Source: Hexactinellida sp. DTS-2022 (lineage: Eukaryota > Porifera > Hexactinellida). Taken from it: 64,000 nt of DNA. This document shows, piece by piece, positions 47,550 through 58,680 of this stretch. The position numbers were made by a program, and so were the translations under genes. The stretch spans positions 5,394,001-5,458,000 of the forward strand of contig JAPNXP010000002.1 in the NCBI GenBank assembly GCA_028753945.1, given 5' to 3'. Position 1 is the stretch's first letter. Each line of letters opens with the position of its first letter. Below the pieces are notes generated by a model, which worked only from the letters and a program-made list of their open reading frames with translations, was not told where the DNA came from and ran no database searches.

Positions 47550-48060
47550 ACTCTACAACTATGAGAGATATTCCTTTAAGCAAGATTTATCAACGAATAC
47601 GTTTTGAGCTAGTCGAATTCGCACTTTTCTAGAAGGCGGGGGATATGATTGTTTTTTAAAGCATGATTTTAATCAAACTTGATTGATATCTCCAACAATA
47701 CCACAATTAATTCAGTTTCAATATCTGAATGCCATTTAATAGAACCACGATCAATATATACATATCTTACAAGGTCATATTTCGTAGCCTCTGTAATCTC
47801 AATATCCTTGTTTCAGTAAGTAGTTGATCGTTGAATATAATGATGGCAGTTAGTGGTTTCAAGATGATAAGAGCAACCACAACAGATTGGAGAACATGAA
47901 TGTCGAGGTTGATGGAGCTTAGATCATGAATAACTTCAATATCCTGGTCGCAGGAAAATGAATTATTTACATCTGTTGTTGAAGAAAGTGTGGATAAATT
48001 GATTAAGAAAAATTATAGGTTTAAGCAGAACTGTGGAGTAGATGGATTTGTCAAATCCAT
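47550..48060 (-). pseudogene. P-element-like transposase C-terminal fragment, copy 4 (minus strand)
   Basis: Read on the minus strand from about 47,900: a cysteine-containing SYHLETTNCHHYIQ segment, EATKYDLVRYVYIDRGSIKW, HSDIETELIVVLLEISIKF and PSRKVRIRLAQNVF. This follows the C-terminal order of the intact-like copy (SYFKKSNGCLSCHNF; SQYTLIDLVDRGSLKYPS; GPSRNLLVNICMNI). Frames change more than once and stops are present, so it is an old relic. The N-terminal two thirds are absent. The right side abuts an X-related TTAA terminus at 48,087. Confidence 0.6.
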
Positions 48061-48086
48061 AACTGGGTTTAGGCCAAGTTGACTCT

Positions 48087-48192
48087 TTAACCGTATACTG
48101 CCGAATTGCCACACAGTGTGTCAGCACAAAGTATAATTCGTCAACTGTCCATATACGTCTGAAATTTCAAGTTAAGGAGCTAGGTCCTCAAA
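48087..48192. mobile_element. Left terminus of an X-related TTAA element
   Basis: TTAA then CCGTATACTGCCGAATTGCC and ACACAGTGTG. Inverted counterpart of the terminus at 37,235-37,274. It is interrupted about 100 bp in by a family A MITE. Confidence 0.5.
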
Positions 48193-48432
48193 TTAAGGTT
48201 CAGGTATCCTCTAGAGTGCTTCTACAAAAACTATTCAACCGAATGAATTAATTTTTTACAGCGGATTTACTTCATCCTCAGGATGCCAAAAATACAATAA
48301 TATTGGCAAATAAACTAATAGAGGAAAAATCTTTTTTAAATTTTTTCCATTTTTGCGGAATAGATCAATGAGAAAAGATAAACAATACCAAGAATATTAT
48401 TGATAAAATGTGTTTAGCTGGATGTAATTTAA
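48193..48432. mobile_element. TTAA MITE family A, truncated
   Basis: Begins TTAA-GGTTCAGGTATCCTCTAGAG and follows family A to GTTTAGCTGGATGTAA, where similarity stops. The other end is missing. Confidence 0.75.
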
Positions 48433-49654
48433 AGGTTTGGCTGGAGTTCGGGAGGATTGGAGAAAAAAAGGCAAAAATCGGGAGGGTTGGCATACATGGT
48501 AATATGATATGTCCACAGAATCGTGATGTACAACGGTCCTTATTAATGTAATACTGTAGAGTCTCGTTAATACAAACAGGGATAAGGCAGACATATTAAT
48601 TTCACCAGCCTATCAAATTAATACTAATGACTTTGGTTTAATTTATACGAATTTATGTTATTGCGAATTAAATCTGACAGTCTCCTAAGCATAATCTGAC
48701 ATCCCCCTAAGGAAACCTGAGTTTACAGTACTGTAACTATTTCCACTTTCCCTCTCAATAATGTCAATCGAAAGCGACATTCTGGCTCTCCAGCCCTACT
48801 GAGCAAACTCGTTTTTAACTGTTATTCTATGACTACATCATATAATGAATCTATGAATATTCTCACCTCAACTTGCGAATGCATACCTTTCCCATAGCAT
48901 CAAATACAAAAATAGCACTATATGGAATCAATACAAATATCCATATAGTTATTTATACAGGTTACTTTGCGATTATCTGCTATGGTTATATATTAAGTCA
49001 ATATGCCTATTGATCAATTGTATAAAGTATCCAGGTAGGGAGCTATGAAGCCAGATTCACAAAAATGCTTATAACTTCTTTTATAACACGTCATCCCTTC
49101 GGAATTTTCGATAATTTGGCTATCAAACATTTATCATGTGCCTATTTTATTAGTGTTACACAAGTTTATGTTTTATTTTTGGAAATAGCTCTCCATTGCT
49201 CCCTACCTAATACATTTATCTATTGATTACACTAAAGTTCATAGCTCTACTATGGACACAGTTCTTAGCAACTTTTATGAATTGGGGTCACGTTTTGCTG
49301 ATCCCCGGAATTTTTCTAATGAGATTTCTTCATTATGTAAACTTTGGCTGCCCATAATTTGTTTTTTATCGAATAGAATTTGCTCAAACTTTGCAGAAGC
49401 ATTTAGCCATATATTCTATGCAACATTCAGGAAAGACCTCGATTTTTCGAAAAATTGGGGGGTTTCAGGGTTCAGTAGGGCTGAAGAACCTTCAAGGGAT
49501 ATCGACTTCTCGACAATTATTTAACATTTGCATGTCAAAAAATCAGAAACGTTGCAGTTTGAAAATTAGATATGCCAATTCTAGTGACCCTTATAAAAAT
49601 TATTTCCAATAAACAAAATACCCTCTATATTTCGGATGATTTTTTGTTTCATAT
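48433..49654. other. No recognised gene
   Basis: AT-rich. A CTGTAGAGTCTCGTTAATAC motif near 48,554 resembles a Tigger-type end but has no partner. The 90-codon ORF at 49,252 has no features that support it. Confidence 0.4.
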
Positions 49655-49730
49655 CTTGAATTGGGGCGCCTGAAGCTTTGGGGCCTGGGGCACTTTCTCC
49701 CCATCGTGTCCCTTGGTTAATCCGCCTCTG
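49655..49730 (-). mobile_element. hAT-type terminus (solo)
   Basis: On the minus strand it starts CAGAGGCGGATTAACC and continues GAAAGTGCCCCAGGCCCC, similar in style to the termini at 8,750 and 11,909. No partner end seen. Confidence 0.4.
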
Positions 49731-49735
49731 CCAAT

Positions 49736-49948
49736 TAGGTGGATTCTGAAGAAATCCCCTATGGGACTTTTGTATATGCATAAAACTGCAGCCCCCATAA
49801 AATCGAGCATATAGAATATAACTTGATTTCGTTTTCTGTTTGGATCTAGCAATAATGTCTTCCATCATATATGTGTTAGAATAAAACACCTAACTTCAAA
49901 AAGAAATTTATGTGTTTTTTTGCCAGAATTAGCCGTAATTTAACTTAA
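49736..49948. mobile_element. TTAA MITE family B, truncated
   Basis: Matches the last ~215 bp of family B, from CTGAAGAAATCCCC to GCCGTAATTTAAC and TTAA. The rest is missing. Confidence 0.75.
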
Positions 49949-50161
49949 ATTTTGGAGTACTAATATATTTATTTATGCATTGGCATGTGATCTTCTAATT
50001 TAATAAAATATTTGTATTTATTGTTTTGTTAAGATAATTCTATTTGCACATGAATAGAAATAAAAAATAAATTAAAATCCCTTCCGCCGTCCGTATTTAG
50101 GAGAAAATCCAACTGATAAACTATTAATTTATTTTACATGTCTAATCTATGCTTTTTTAGT

Positions 50162-50752
50162 TACTGCATAATCCGGGATGAGGTATCAGTACCCAAACCT
50201 ATTCCACCCAAGCTCCCGGAGCTCCCGGAGCCCCCGAAGATCCCGGATTCCGCCGTTGGACCCCCGGATTCTGCTGCTCTACCTGTGCCTCCCTCTCTCA
50301 CTCTCCCCCTATCTCTCTCCCTCTCTGCTCTATCGACTGCTCCTGCTCTATCGTCTGCTACAGCTCCATCTCCATCTCTTCTTCCCTCTCCCCGCGTTGC
50401 ACCCTATGTCGTAAGTCCCGAGACATCTACTCTATATTGAACACCTCAACCAAGTGCCTCAAGTCTCGTCACAGAGCAGTATTCATCAATATCCCTCGTA
50501 CAGTCCATGTGTTCTCAAGTTACGGACTCTCTCGTTAGATTCGGTTCACAGATGGAAGGGCTTGAGAATTCATTCGCTGTGCTCGAAGCCAACGAAGTTC
50601 GCCGGCAGGCAAAGAATGCAGAACGTGACAAGCAAATTGATCTACTTCAAGCAGTGTTGGCAAGTTTGAAGTTGCATCCAGAAGCCAATTCTCCCTATAT
50701 GAGTTCGACTTTGGCCAGTACTAGGTCTCTTCCAGTAATCTACTCCCTACTA
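50162..50752 (+). pseudogene. Pro/Ser-rich plus coiled-coil reading frame of unknown origin, broken
   Basis: A good splice acceptor (TGCTTTTTTAG) at 50,150-50,160 precedes an exon-like frame. It gives KPIPPKLPELPEPPKIPD, a long Ser/Pro/Leu-rich tract, and after an interruption a helical, coiled-coil-like segment with MEGLENSFAVLEANEVRRQA and RDKQIDLLQAVLASLKL. Its 3' end is cut by the Tigger-like MITE inserted at 50,753. The Pro-rich-then-coiled-coil plan could be a host gene exon or a retroelement first ORF. I recognise no domain that decides it. Confidence 0.4.
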
Positions 50753-51017
50753 CCGTAAATACTCTAATAGTAACCCCTATTCGAATAATCGCCTACCTCC
50801 AATAATAGCCCCCCCCCCCACCCACCAAATTAACAAATACAAATTTACTACCGGTACCCTGAGTAAATTTCTTCATCTAATATTAGTCGCAATACGATTA
50901 TCAACCGATTATACTAAATAAATTGTATCAACATGTTTCTCGAAAAGTCACGAATATTATTGGTCAGAAAATCCTAAAAAACAATAATCGCCTAGGCTAC
51001 TATTCGAATAAATACGG
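50753..51017. mobile_element. Tigger-like MITE T4, copy 2 (265 bp)
   Basis: Inverted ends CCGTAAATACTCTAATAGTA and CCGTATTTATTCGAATAGTA (minus strand) are flanked by TA on both sides. A C-run lies inside. Non-coding. Confidence 0.85.
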
Positions 51018-51341
51018 TATTCATAATTAGACTAGTAATATTATCCATTTAGTATCAGCTTTATCCATTGTCATTATTGCCACCACTATTCAGAACTAAA
51101 ATATAATACTATTAGTATCAGCTTTAGCAATTAACGATATCGACGGTAATATTCAAAATTAGGGCTGAAACGAATATACCGAATATTCGAATATTCTTTA
51201 GAATAATTGAACGAATATTCGTTTGAACGAAAATTTTATTGAAACGGATATTCGTTGACTACTTTTGGACAACAACACAACAACATTATATCTTGGAGAA
51301 ATCGTAAATATAAAATCCTACCTGAACTAGCTGATTATTAG
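51018..51341. other. Unassigned; ATTCGAATATTCG-rich patch
   Basis: At 51,165-51,260 many GAATATTCG palindromes follow GGGCTGAAACGAATA, a pattern common at ends of some MITEs. No partner end or gene. Confidence 0.4.
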
Positions 51342-52049
51342 TTAAGGTTCAGGTATACTCTACAAATTTCGTATATTTAGATAAAATATAAATCATTGTC
51401 TATTTCTCTTTTATTGCATTTTGGGATTGTATTGATACCAATGAGTACTCTCAAGAGATTTCTAAGAAAGATTCCAATTATTTTTCCAGTTTGACACACT
51501 TTGGTCACCTCAATTTAGGAATAATTGCTGTAAATTTTTTTTTCAAAAGCCGCTATCTCAAAACTAACATTTTCAGAATTGCGGAAGAAGTCATTTTGTC
51601 AATTTTGGTCGTAGAATCAAAAACTCAACGGTTTCGGAGAGATCTCGTAAAGATGCAACTTTTCAGTGCTGCGATTTACCCTAATATGAATAGTTCGTCT
51701 GTTTTTTGGATTTTGGATAAGGAAAATCTTCATTTGAAAATCGACATCACATAAAAGTATTTGAAATCCAGAAAAATGTAGATATTCACAATTCCTGTAC
51801 TCAAAAGTTATATTACATCCAGCTAAACACATTTTATCAATAATATTCTTGGTATTGTTTAGCTTTTCTCATTGATCTATTCCGCAAAAATGGTAAAATT
51901 AAAAAAAAGATTTTTCCTCTATTAGTTTATTTGCCAATATTATTGTATTTTTGGCATCCTGAGGATGAAGTAAATCCGCTGTAAAAAAATTTAATTCATT
52001 CGGGTGAATAGTTATGGTAGAAGTACTCTAGAGGATACCTGAACCTTAA
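51342..52049. mobile_element. TTAA MITE family A, copy (708 bp)
   Basis: TTAA at both ends with GGTTCAGGTATACTCTA termini. Nearly identical to the copy at 15,324-16,031. Confidence 0.88.
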
Positions 52050-52720
52050 TTAACTTGTGTTTAATACACGTTGTAACTATTAATAAACCATTGTAACATT
52101 AACGCGCGTTACTATGTTCAAGTTGAGGTAGAGTTGCTCGAGCTCGCTGAGGCGTCTTTGGGGTCCTCTGTGGGGTCCGGCGGGGCGTCCACAGGGGGGA
52201 AGGATTGGGACAGGGGAAGGGGGCCTGGGAACCCTTGAGGGTCTCCTTTGAGTCGGTACGGGTCTGTTTCAGCCCCAGACTAGAGACCACTACTGTTGTA
52301 AACTTCTTGAGTCTCGCGTTTAGTTAATTTGTTGGGCTGCTAAAGAGAGAATCCGTCCGGACGGAATTCGACCTCTGGGGCAGGGAGGTCGGGCCGTAGA
52401 GCTGTCGGGCATTCTGCAGCTGCTGCTCGAGACTGCCCGAGGTGGCCTGGGGGAGGGTACCCTAGTCATATAGTGAAGCGCTGACTGAGTGCTATGATCC
52501 CATTGGTCAATAAATAAAGTAAACAATGCTGCGCGTATAGCGGACTAGCAACTCCTTATAATATATGTAAATAGCAAGTTTGCGGATCATAATTAGGTAA
52601 TAGTAATGACAAATTTGTCATTACGTGATATACAGTTTCTAATTTGAATTTGCACTTCTTATTATTTTGATAATATTCGACCTCACATCGTGCTCACACA
52701 GAGCGATTTTCAATTGTTGG
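52050..52720. other. GC-rich island of unknown nature
   Basis: Between 52,120 and 52,480 the sequence is markedly G+C-rich compared with its surroundings (GGGGTCCGGCGGGGCGTCC, GGGCAGGGAGGTCGGGCCG). I see no coding frame with recognisable features and no paired repeats. It could be foreign DNA or a relic of a GC-rich retroelement. Confidence 0.35.
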
Positions 52721-52724
52721 CTGT

Positions 52725-53344
52725 ATGAATATAAATAATTGTAGAAATGAAATTAAAACAGAAATATTTTATGGCAAAATTTCTAAAGATTATTTGTACG
52801 AGTACATCATGGGGATACCAGCACAAGGCCCAGATTGTCATTGGATCGATCACCGCTTCGAGGCCTTCTCCAACTGCCTCATTGAGATGCGGAAGTTGTG
52901 CAGAGGACCGTGTGACGATGAGCACTAATAAAGTATCTCCGGAATGTTACAGCTGAAGAAGGCTGTCACCATCAGAGTATTGAGCAGAAAGGCACCCTGG
53001 GTAGCCTGGAGACATGCACCCAAGAAGTTCGAGCGGCGCATTAGGACGATGCTCGCGAACGGTGCTGTCGCAGAAGGCACTCCAGTGCTTAGTGGGTGTC
53101 CCCGTACCTTGTAAGCTAGTCTGTTTGTCGTGGTGATTTTCGTATGACGGACTTTTGTCCGGATCTTGTTAATCACCACAATGTTTGTGTTAGTTAGGTG
53201 TGCCATCCAGGGCTGGTCTGCCCTGCAGATGAGACCTAGGTGGGTCGAAACGGATTTTGAACTAAATACCGTTAATTTGACATTCTTTTTAGACAGATCT
53301 GATATATCATCAAGGCGAGACATTCTTTCAAACTGCAACTCCAT
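52725..53344. other. Coding-like but unidentified segment
   Basis: Codon-like composition and moderately long frames occur on both strands. The plus strand has, after an AG acceptor near 52,952, KKAVTIRVLSRKAPWVAWRH and FERRIRTMLANGAVAEGTPV. The minus strand has a 139-codon frame ending at 52,925. Neither carries a motif I recognise. A relic of a host gene is possible. Confidence 0.25.
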
Positions 53345-53492
53345 ATTTAGCTGCTGTTTTCATTTGACAAAGTGTCAGAGCCATTAGGGATGTTCCTCTT
53401 GAAGATCAAATAAAATATGCTAATAGCTAGCATCTAGTGTTCCATAGACCAACAAAATTACGGACAGGACCAGACCGTCCTAAACAGGATTG

Positions 53493-54840
53493 GGACCAGT
53501 GTAAGCGCGTTTTAGGTATCCAGCGATTTAGGGATCCAAGTCCCTATATCGCTTGCGTTCTAGGGACCCCTTGGACTAAAAAACGCTAGCGATATACGTA
53601 GGAATCAATTCAGTGAATTAGGGATCCCACCCAAGGCCACCGATATATAACCTATAGGCTCAAGGAATACTCTTCTATATATAGCCCAAATCCTTCATTA
53701 TCTTTAGTTTTTAAGTGAAAAATAGTGAAAAATAGTGAAAAATAGAAAGTTAAAATTTTTTATAAGTTAAAATAGAAAGAGGATAGATATATTTTGTAAT
53801 GCCCTACTCAGGAAGGAGGCAAAATGATACAATGTGCAGATTGACAATAATATTTTCACGAATAATGTATGCGGATCCCGATACTGGCGTGGAGAGAAGT
53901 AAACTATAAGTGGGCGTGTGAAATTTTCAAATAAATCTAGTGTTAGCTAGTTAGGCCTACCGTAGGAATTATAGTTACCTATATATATATCATCAAGTAG
54001 TCACATAATTAGGATACACTCACTTTATTTAAACTTAGCTCCCTAATCTCTAGTAGTTTAGGACAGTGGTTCTCAAACTGTGGTACGCGTACCACTGGTG
54101 GTACGCGAGCTCCTTTCTAGTGGTACGCGGAGGGCGGAGGAGTCAGGGGAAGGGGGAAAGACTTTTTTTCAGCCATTTGAATTGTTGGTAGTTTATTGTT
54201 GATATTATTCAACACCGTCAATATCTTCAATTCTCTAATGTTGCTAGACTACACTTTCTAAATCAATTGGATTTTGTTTTAGTTAGCAAACTATGCTTCC
54301 TGCATGTAGATTAGTAGTTAACATTAACTCTGCAAAAAAATCCTGGGGGTATACTCCCCAAACCCCCTTAGGTCGCTCGCTACGCTCGCTGTTGTTCATT
54401 TAGCCGCGCAGAGACTTTCCCCGAGCTACGCCCTTGAGAGGGGGTAGATCATTATACTTTAAAAATGCATCAAAATTTAAATGTTATTAAATACAATGGA
54501 ATTGTACTTTAGTACGATTTGCTGTACGTCGTATTCAGGGGTGTATTTAAATATCGATCATTATGGTGGTACACGGAGACCCTGATATTTGATGAAGTGG
54601 TACGGGCTGTGAAAAGTTTGAGAACCACTGGTTTAGGGCACAGAAACGAGGATACCAAAAGCACTGGCGTACCTGTATCACTAGCAATTTAGGGACCCCA
54701 CGACCACAAAACTCTAGCGAATTGGGGACCCCCGATAACAAAACGCTAGCGATTTAGGGATCCCCGTTCCCATATCGCTAGCGCTTTAGGGACGGGGATC
54801 CCTAAATCACTGGATACCCAAAACGCGCTTACACCGGTCC
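53493..54840. mobile_element. TIR element with GTGTAAGCGCGTTTT ends, carrying a nested hAT MITE
   Basis: The left end GGACCAGTGTAAGCGCGTTT and the right end (minus strand) GGACCGGTGTAAGCGCGTTT are inverted repeats that continue into GGTATCCAGYGATTTAGGGA. Several GCGATTTAGGGA units recur near both ends. Removing the nested MITE leaves about 780 bp. No transposase. I could not fix a target duplication. Confidence 0.7.
54056..54638. mobile_element. hAT MITE with 8-bp TSD (7/8 match)
   Basis: The element proper is 54,064-54,630. Ends are CAGTGGTTCTCAAACT and its complement, typical of Charlie-type hAT. Flanks are GTTTAGGA on the left and GTTTAGGG on the right. GGTACGCG units recur at the left, and CGCTCGCTACGCTCGC lies in the middle. 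It sits inside the GTGTAAGCGCG element. Confidence 0.9.
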
Positions 54841-55004
54841 TGACCGCACCACACAATAACCTTATTAATTCAAAGTGAACAAAATTAATCGTATAAATCA
54901 TTTCATAAATATAATTTGGCTACAATATAATTCTATTAGAAAATTAAATAACAAATAACTTAGATATATAAGTGTAACTTATGTTCGGATGTCGTGCATA
55001 TTAT

Positions 55005-55413
55005 GTTGAGGATGCTTCGACTGAGAATTTAGGTGCTTTAGTTGCAAAATTGAAAAGCGTGTTTATACATTGAAAAGAAGCGTTATATCATAGAATTATT
55101 TGAGAAGTGAAAAATCTTTGAAATGAATTCTCCAAAGTCTTCAGTATGCCAATTTATGACGTCATTATTGATGATTCAGCATTATTCATTATCGAAACTG
55201 ACATTCTTTGATATTCTAGGTAATATATCGTGCACTTAAATAATTATAACATATAAACTAATATTTATAAGCTCATATATCTCGTTGGTTAGCATTTATA
55301 TCCAACAATTAGGTGATCATGGGTTCGAATCCCTGATCTGCATATATTTTTCATTTCATATTGCTTTATCAACAGACTGATTGACTATATGATATATTTC
55401 AAATCAATTCTAA
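55005..55413 (+). mobile_element. Diverged, partial relative of TTAA element D
   Basis: It shares the layout of element D: GAGGATGCTTCGAC near 55,008, GACGTCATTATTGATGA near 55,158 (D has GACGTCATTTTTGATGA), CATATAAACTAATAT, and then a tRNA-like segment at the same offset. Similarity between these landmarks is weak. The right half is cut by the Tigger insertion at 55,416. Confidence 0.5.
55271..55342 (+). other. tRNA-like / SINE-like segment
   Basis: An A-box-like CTCGTTGGTTAGC and a perfect B box GGTTCGAATCC are about 35 bases apart. The acceptor and anticodon arms do not pair well, so I treat it as a tRNA-derived segment rather than a working tRNA gene. Confidence 0.5.
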
Positions 55414-55873
55414 TACAGTGCAACCTCTATAAGTGGGGGAGCTTGGGACGGGCAAAATTTGAATTGCCCCCCATTCCCCAGTTATAATTTTAAATGGATA
55501 GACACTACATATGGTCATATTATGAAAAATATACTTATAACACATCCATTAATGTAAATTCTAGTCAGTATTTGTATATTTTGACAATTTAGTTATATTC
55601 TGATCCACTGCAGATGATTTCTTAAAAAACATCATAGTAGAGCCATCAAAAATATTTATTCTGTAGAACTTTAGAATGTATTTATTAGAAATCCAGCATA
55701 ATTTAGAAGTACAGTGGAACCCCTCGTTTTGGGGCAGTCGGTTGGGAATTTGTTTTTTCCCATTAAAAATAACCCCGCGTATCGGGGCGCCATTCACTTA
55801 TCGGGGCACTCCACCGAAGATTATTTCTCTTGAGTAACATGCTTTACTTTTGAGCAGCTTAGTATTCTTTGTA

Positions 55874-55951
55874 ATGGCCGCTAAGCGTAACCCACTCACG
55901 CTAGAGACTCGTGCTGAGGTAATTGGGGGAGTTTTTCAAAAAAAAATTGTG
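55874..55951 (+). pseudogene. pogo/CENP-B-like transposase N-terminal remnant
   Basis: An ATG opens MAAKRNPLTLETRAEVIGGV, which matches the start of the CENP-B/pogo helix-turn-helix (the KRK-x-LTLE-x-K-x-EVI pattern). The frame ends after 26 codons. This supports the pogo/Tigger assignment of T6 independently of its TIRs. Confidence 0.65.
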
Positions 55952-57037
55952 TGAATATCATAGATTTGTGACTCCTAGTGTAGTTAAGGCCAAACTATAC
56001 TGCAAATGGGGAAATGAGTTTAATTCGTTTTCCTGTTTGTTTCACACTGGTAGATAATCTGGCAAAATTTTTTTGAATTCTGAGTAGATTTGAAGTCAGT
56101 AGGGCTCTGTGACCCAGTAATTCCCTGTTATATAGCCAATTTCGGACGAAAATTTAAATTACGGCCCCACAATGCTCGTCAGATAAATTGAGATTCGATT
56201 GTTTTTGGATAGTACCCTGTAAAGTATAACTACATTTCAAATTTCAGGTGAATCTGACCTATAGTTTTGCTGTAGCGACCTTTATAAGATCCTGGAATGT
56301 GATGGACATCATGGAGGGTGACTTTTTCAAATGGGTTAAATGGTTTGTAGGCTCGCAATGCCATAATTTACTATCAATTTCGTTGTTATTCATCCAATAG
56401 TATCTTTGCATATATACTTAGGTTCTAAACCAAAAATTTCAACATTCTAATCAAAAAATTCTGAGTTATAGTCATTTAAAGTCAGATTTGGATTGTCAAT
56501 GTGCCAAGTCAGACTTCAAAGGGCTGGAACTCTGAAAGTTCGCATTGTAGAGTTTAGATCAAGGGTCATTCCCAAATTGAATATATATTCATTAGTTTAC
56601 ACTTGGTTTCAAACAATTAGGATAAAAACTGTGAAAGCTCAAGCAATTAAAACTTTCTCACCTTTCAACTCATTGGGTGGTCCTTTCACTTTTCTATTTT
56701 GAATCTCAGTAACCCGTAGACCAATAAATAAAATTTTGAGTGCAAAATGATCCCAATACCCGGTTTACTATCCCTCAATAATACATTTTGAGACCCTAAC
56801 TCGCACAATTTTTCCAAATGACCATATATGGGCATAAAGTGTGCCCATTTTTATGATTTAGCAAATATTTTTCTCGAAAACTATAAACTCTAGAGCTTAG
56901 CACTAACTTTGTATTCACATCTATGTACTATTACCAACTCATATGAAAAACGGATGAAAGCATTTGCAAAATTGTTATAAACATATAAATTCACTTGATT
57001 TGAGTCAAAATAGTGGTGTATGTAAAAACCTACCATT

Positions 57038-57375
57038 ATAACTTTTGGTCTAGATTCCACAAATTTGGTTCAATATGTTCGAAACCAAGTTTGAATGAAT
57101 GAATACATATGTTCCATTATAGAAATACGTTTTTTAACACTTCCGACAAAAACTTTCAGAGTAACAGCCCATTGAAGTCAGTCTTTGACTGCCAAACATC
57201 GAAATGTTATAGGTTGGCGGTAGAAATCTGACTTCAAAGTGCTGTAACTCTGAAAGTTTATTTCGGAAGTGTTAAAAAACGTATTTCTATAAAGGAACAT
57301 ATGTATTCATTCATTTAAACTTGGTTTCAAGCATATTGAACCAAATCTGTGAAATCTAGACCAAAAGTTATGATC
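57038..57375. repeat. Internal inverted repeat in T6
   Basis: Arms of about 145 bp (57,038-57,184 and 57,224-57,372) include AACTTTTGGTCTAGATT, ATACATATGTTCC and CTTCAAAGTGCTGTAACTCT with their complements. A third, diverged unit lies near 56,505-56,610. Confidence 0.75.
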
Positions 57376-57973
57376 GTCCATTTGAAAACTGAGCTTTTGA
57401 TGATGATGCATACATTCCTAAGCTCTAAAAAGGTCGCAACTTCGAAAGTATGAGTCAGAAACAGCTGAAATTTTAAATGCTGGTTTATTTTATAGGGTAC
57501 TATCCAAAAAGATCATAATCTCAATATCATTCTTGAGTATAGTTTGGCCTTAAAGTATAATGTGAAATTGTAATGTGTAGTACTGCATAAATATCACCCT
57601 TAACTCTAGGTTTTGAATATATGTGTATGATTTATTGTGTAGGTGCTAACTTAATTGTTTTAACCAAACATATTGGAGTTTTCTTAGAACCCCGCGTATC
57701 GGGGCACTCCCTCGTATCGGGGCGCTGAGCGCTTGGACGGAGGTGCCCCGATACGCGGGGTTCCACTGTATTATGATATAATTTGTCCATCTTCCCCATT
57801 TATAGAGCTCATTTTCTATGGGGATACTAATTCCTTTATAATTAAGGTCCCCCATTTCCCACTTCCCCGCTTATAGAGGATCATTTGTATGTTACTGAAG
57901 GAATATGGAACAAAATTCCCCCGCTTATAGAGGCTCCCCAATTATAGAGAACCCACTTATAGAGGTTGCACTG

Positions 57974-58174
57974 TATATATTTAGTATATACTTATAGTGG
58001 GGTCAAAAATTAAGGTTCCGTGACCAACCTCTGGCTAGTTAAGCTTTATGCCTGACTCTGATACTTCAGGATATTACTCGCAATTTAAGCTCCCATGCCG
58101 GCCGCTCTGGAAAGTTTGGGCAAACTTTTTCATTGCGACAAATTCAAAGGGCCTCCGGCAATCATTTTGAAAAA
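57974..58174. other. No recognised feature
   Basis: Short AT-rich gap. Confidence 0.4.
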
Positions 58175-58420
58175 TTAAAGGTTTAGGTATACTCTAGAGC
58201 ACTTCTACCAAAATCGAATAGAATCGTTTTTGCGGAACGGATAAGTTTTTTCCTGTAAATGATTAAGAGTGGATTGTTGTTGCATTACATGGAGAAACTT
58301 CTATTCTATCATATGAGTGTAAGAATTCTTTGAATGACTTATGAGTCCAATTTTTAATCAACAACTGAGGACATCACTTTTTTTATCATCAATAATTTAA
58401 ATAAAAATTAAGATTAACAT
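58175..58420. mobile_element. TTAA MITE family A2, truncated
   Basis: Starts GGTTTAGGTATACTCTAGAG after an altered TTAA and follows the 24,755-25,637 copy with a deletion. It stops near 58,420 (AATAATTTAAATAAAAATTA). Confidence 0.65.
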
Positions 58421-58680
58421 AAATAGCTGAAAAATTCTACATGTGCGTACTAAAGTATCAACATTGCTATTTCACTGGGTATACACAATTATTATTTCTA
58501 AATCTGCTAATAATAATGCATATTTGAGCCATGGAAACGAATTTTATAATTACAGCCTAAATTTCAACTCAATTTTATACTTCATTTCCGATTACATATA
58601 AGAATTCTGCATAATGAAATACCAATTAAACTTACCATACACGATGCAGCTAGGTAACATATACGTTGCAAGTCGACTAT
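58421..58680. other. No recognised feature
   Basis: AT-rich, no gene. Confidence 0.4.

Larger units (their letters stand above)
55712..57768 (+). mobile_element. pogo/Tigger element T6 (2,057 bp), deletion derivative
   Basis: Inverted ends CAGTGGAACCCCTCG and CAGTGGAACCCCGCGTATCG (minus strand) are flanked by TA, inside T5. GTATCGGGGC units recur at both ends. Near the left end is a transposase N-terminal remnant (see 55,874). The rest is non-coding, with large internal inverted repeats. A half copy lies at 59,527. Confidence 0.88.
55416..57973. mobile_element. Tigger-like element T5, with T6 nested inside
   Basis: Inverted ends CAGTGCAACCTCTATAAGTG and CAGTGCAACCTCTATAAGTG (minus strand) are flanked by TA. 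CTTATAGAGG units recur at the right end. Outside the nested element only about 500 bp belong to T5, with no coding sequence. Confidence 0.88.

Noticed and set aside
49252-49612. Overlapping 90- and 73-codon plus-strand ORFs as a gene
   Set aside because: No recognisable domain, AT-rich codon pattern and no paralogue in the window.
52100-52520. GC-rich block as an LTR or CpG-island promoter
   Set aside because: No paired copy, no flanking duplication and no linked coding domain. Left as unassigned.
55271-55342. Functional tRNA gene
   Set aside because: The B box is perfect, but the acceptor and anticodon arms do not pair and a similar block sits inside a transposon at 5.9 kb. Treated as tRNA-derived.
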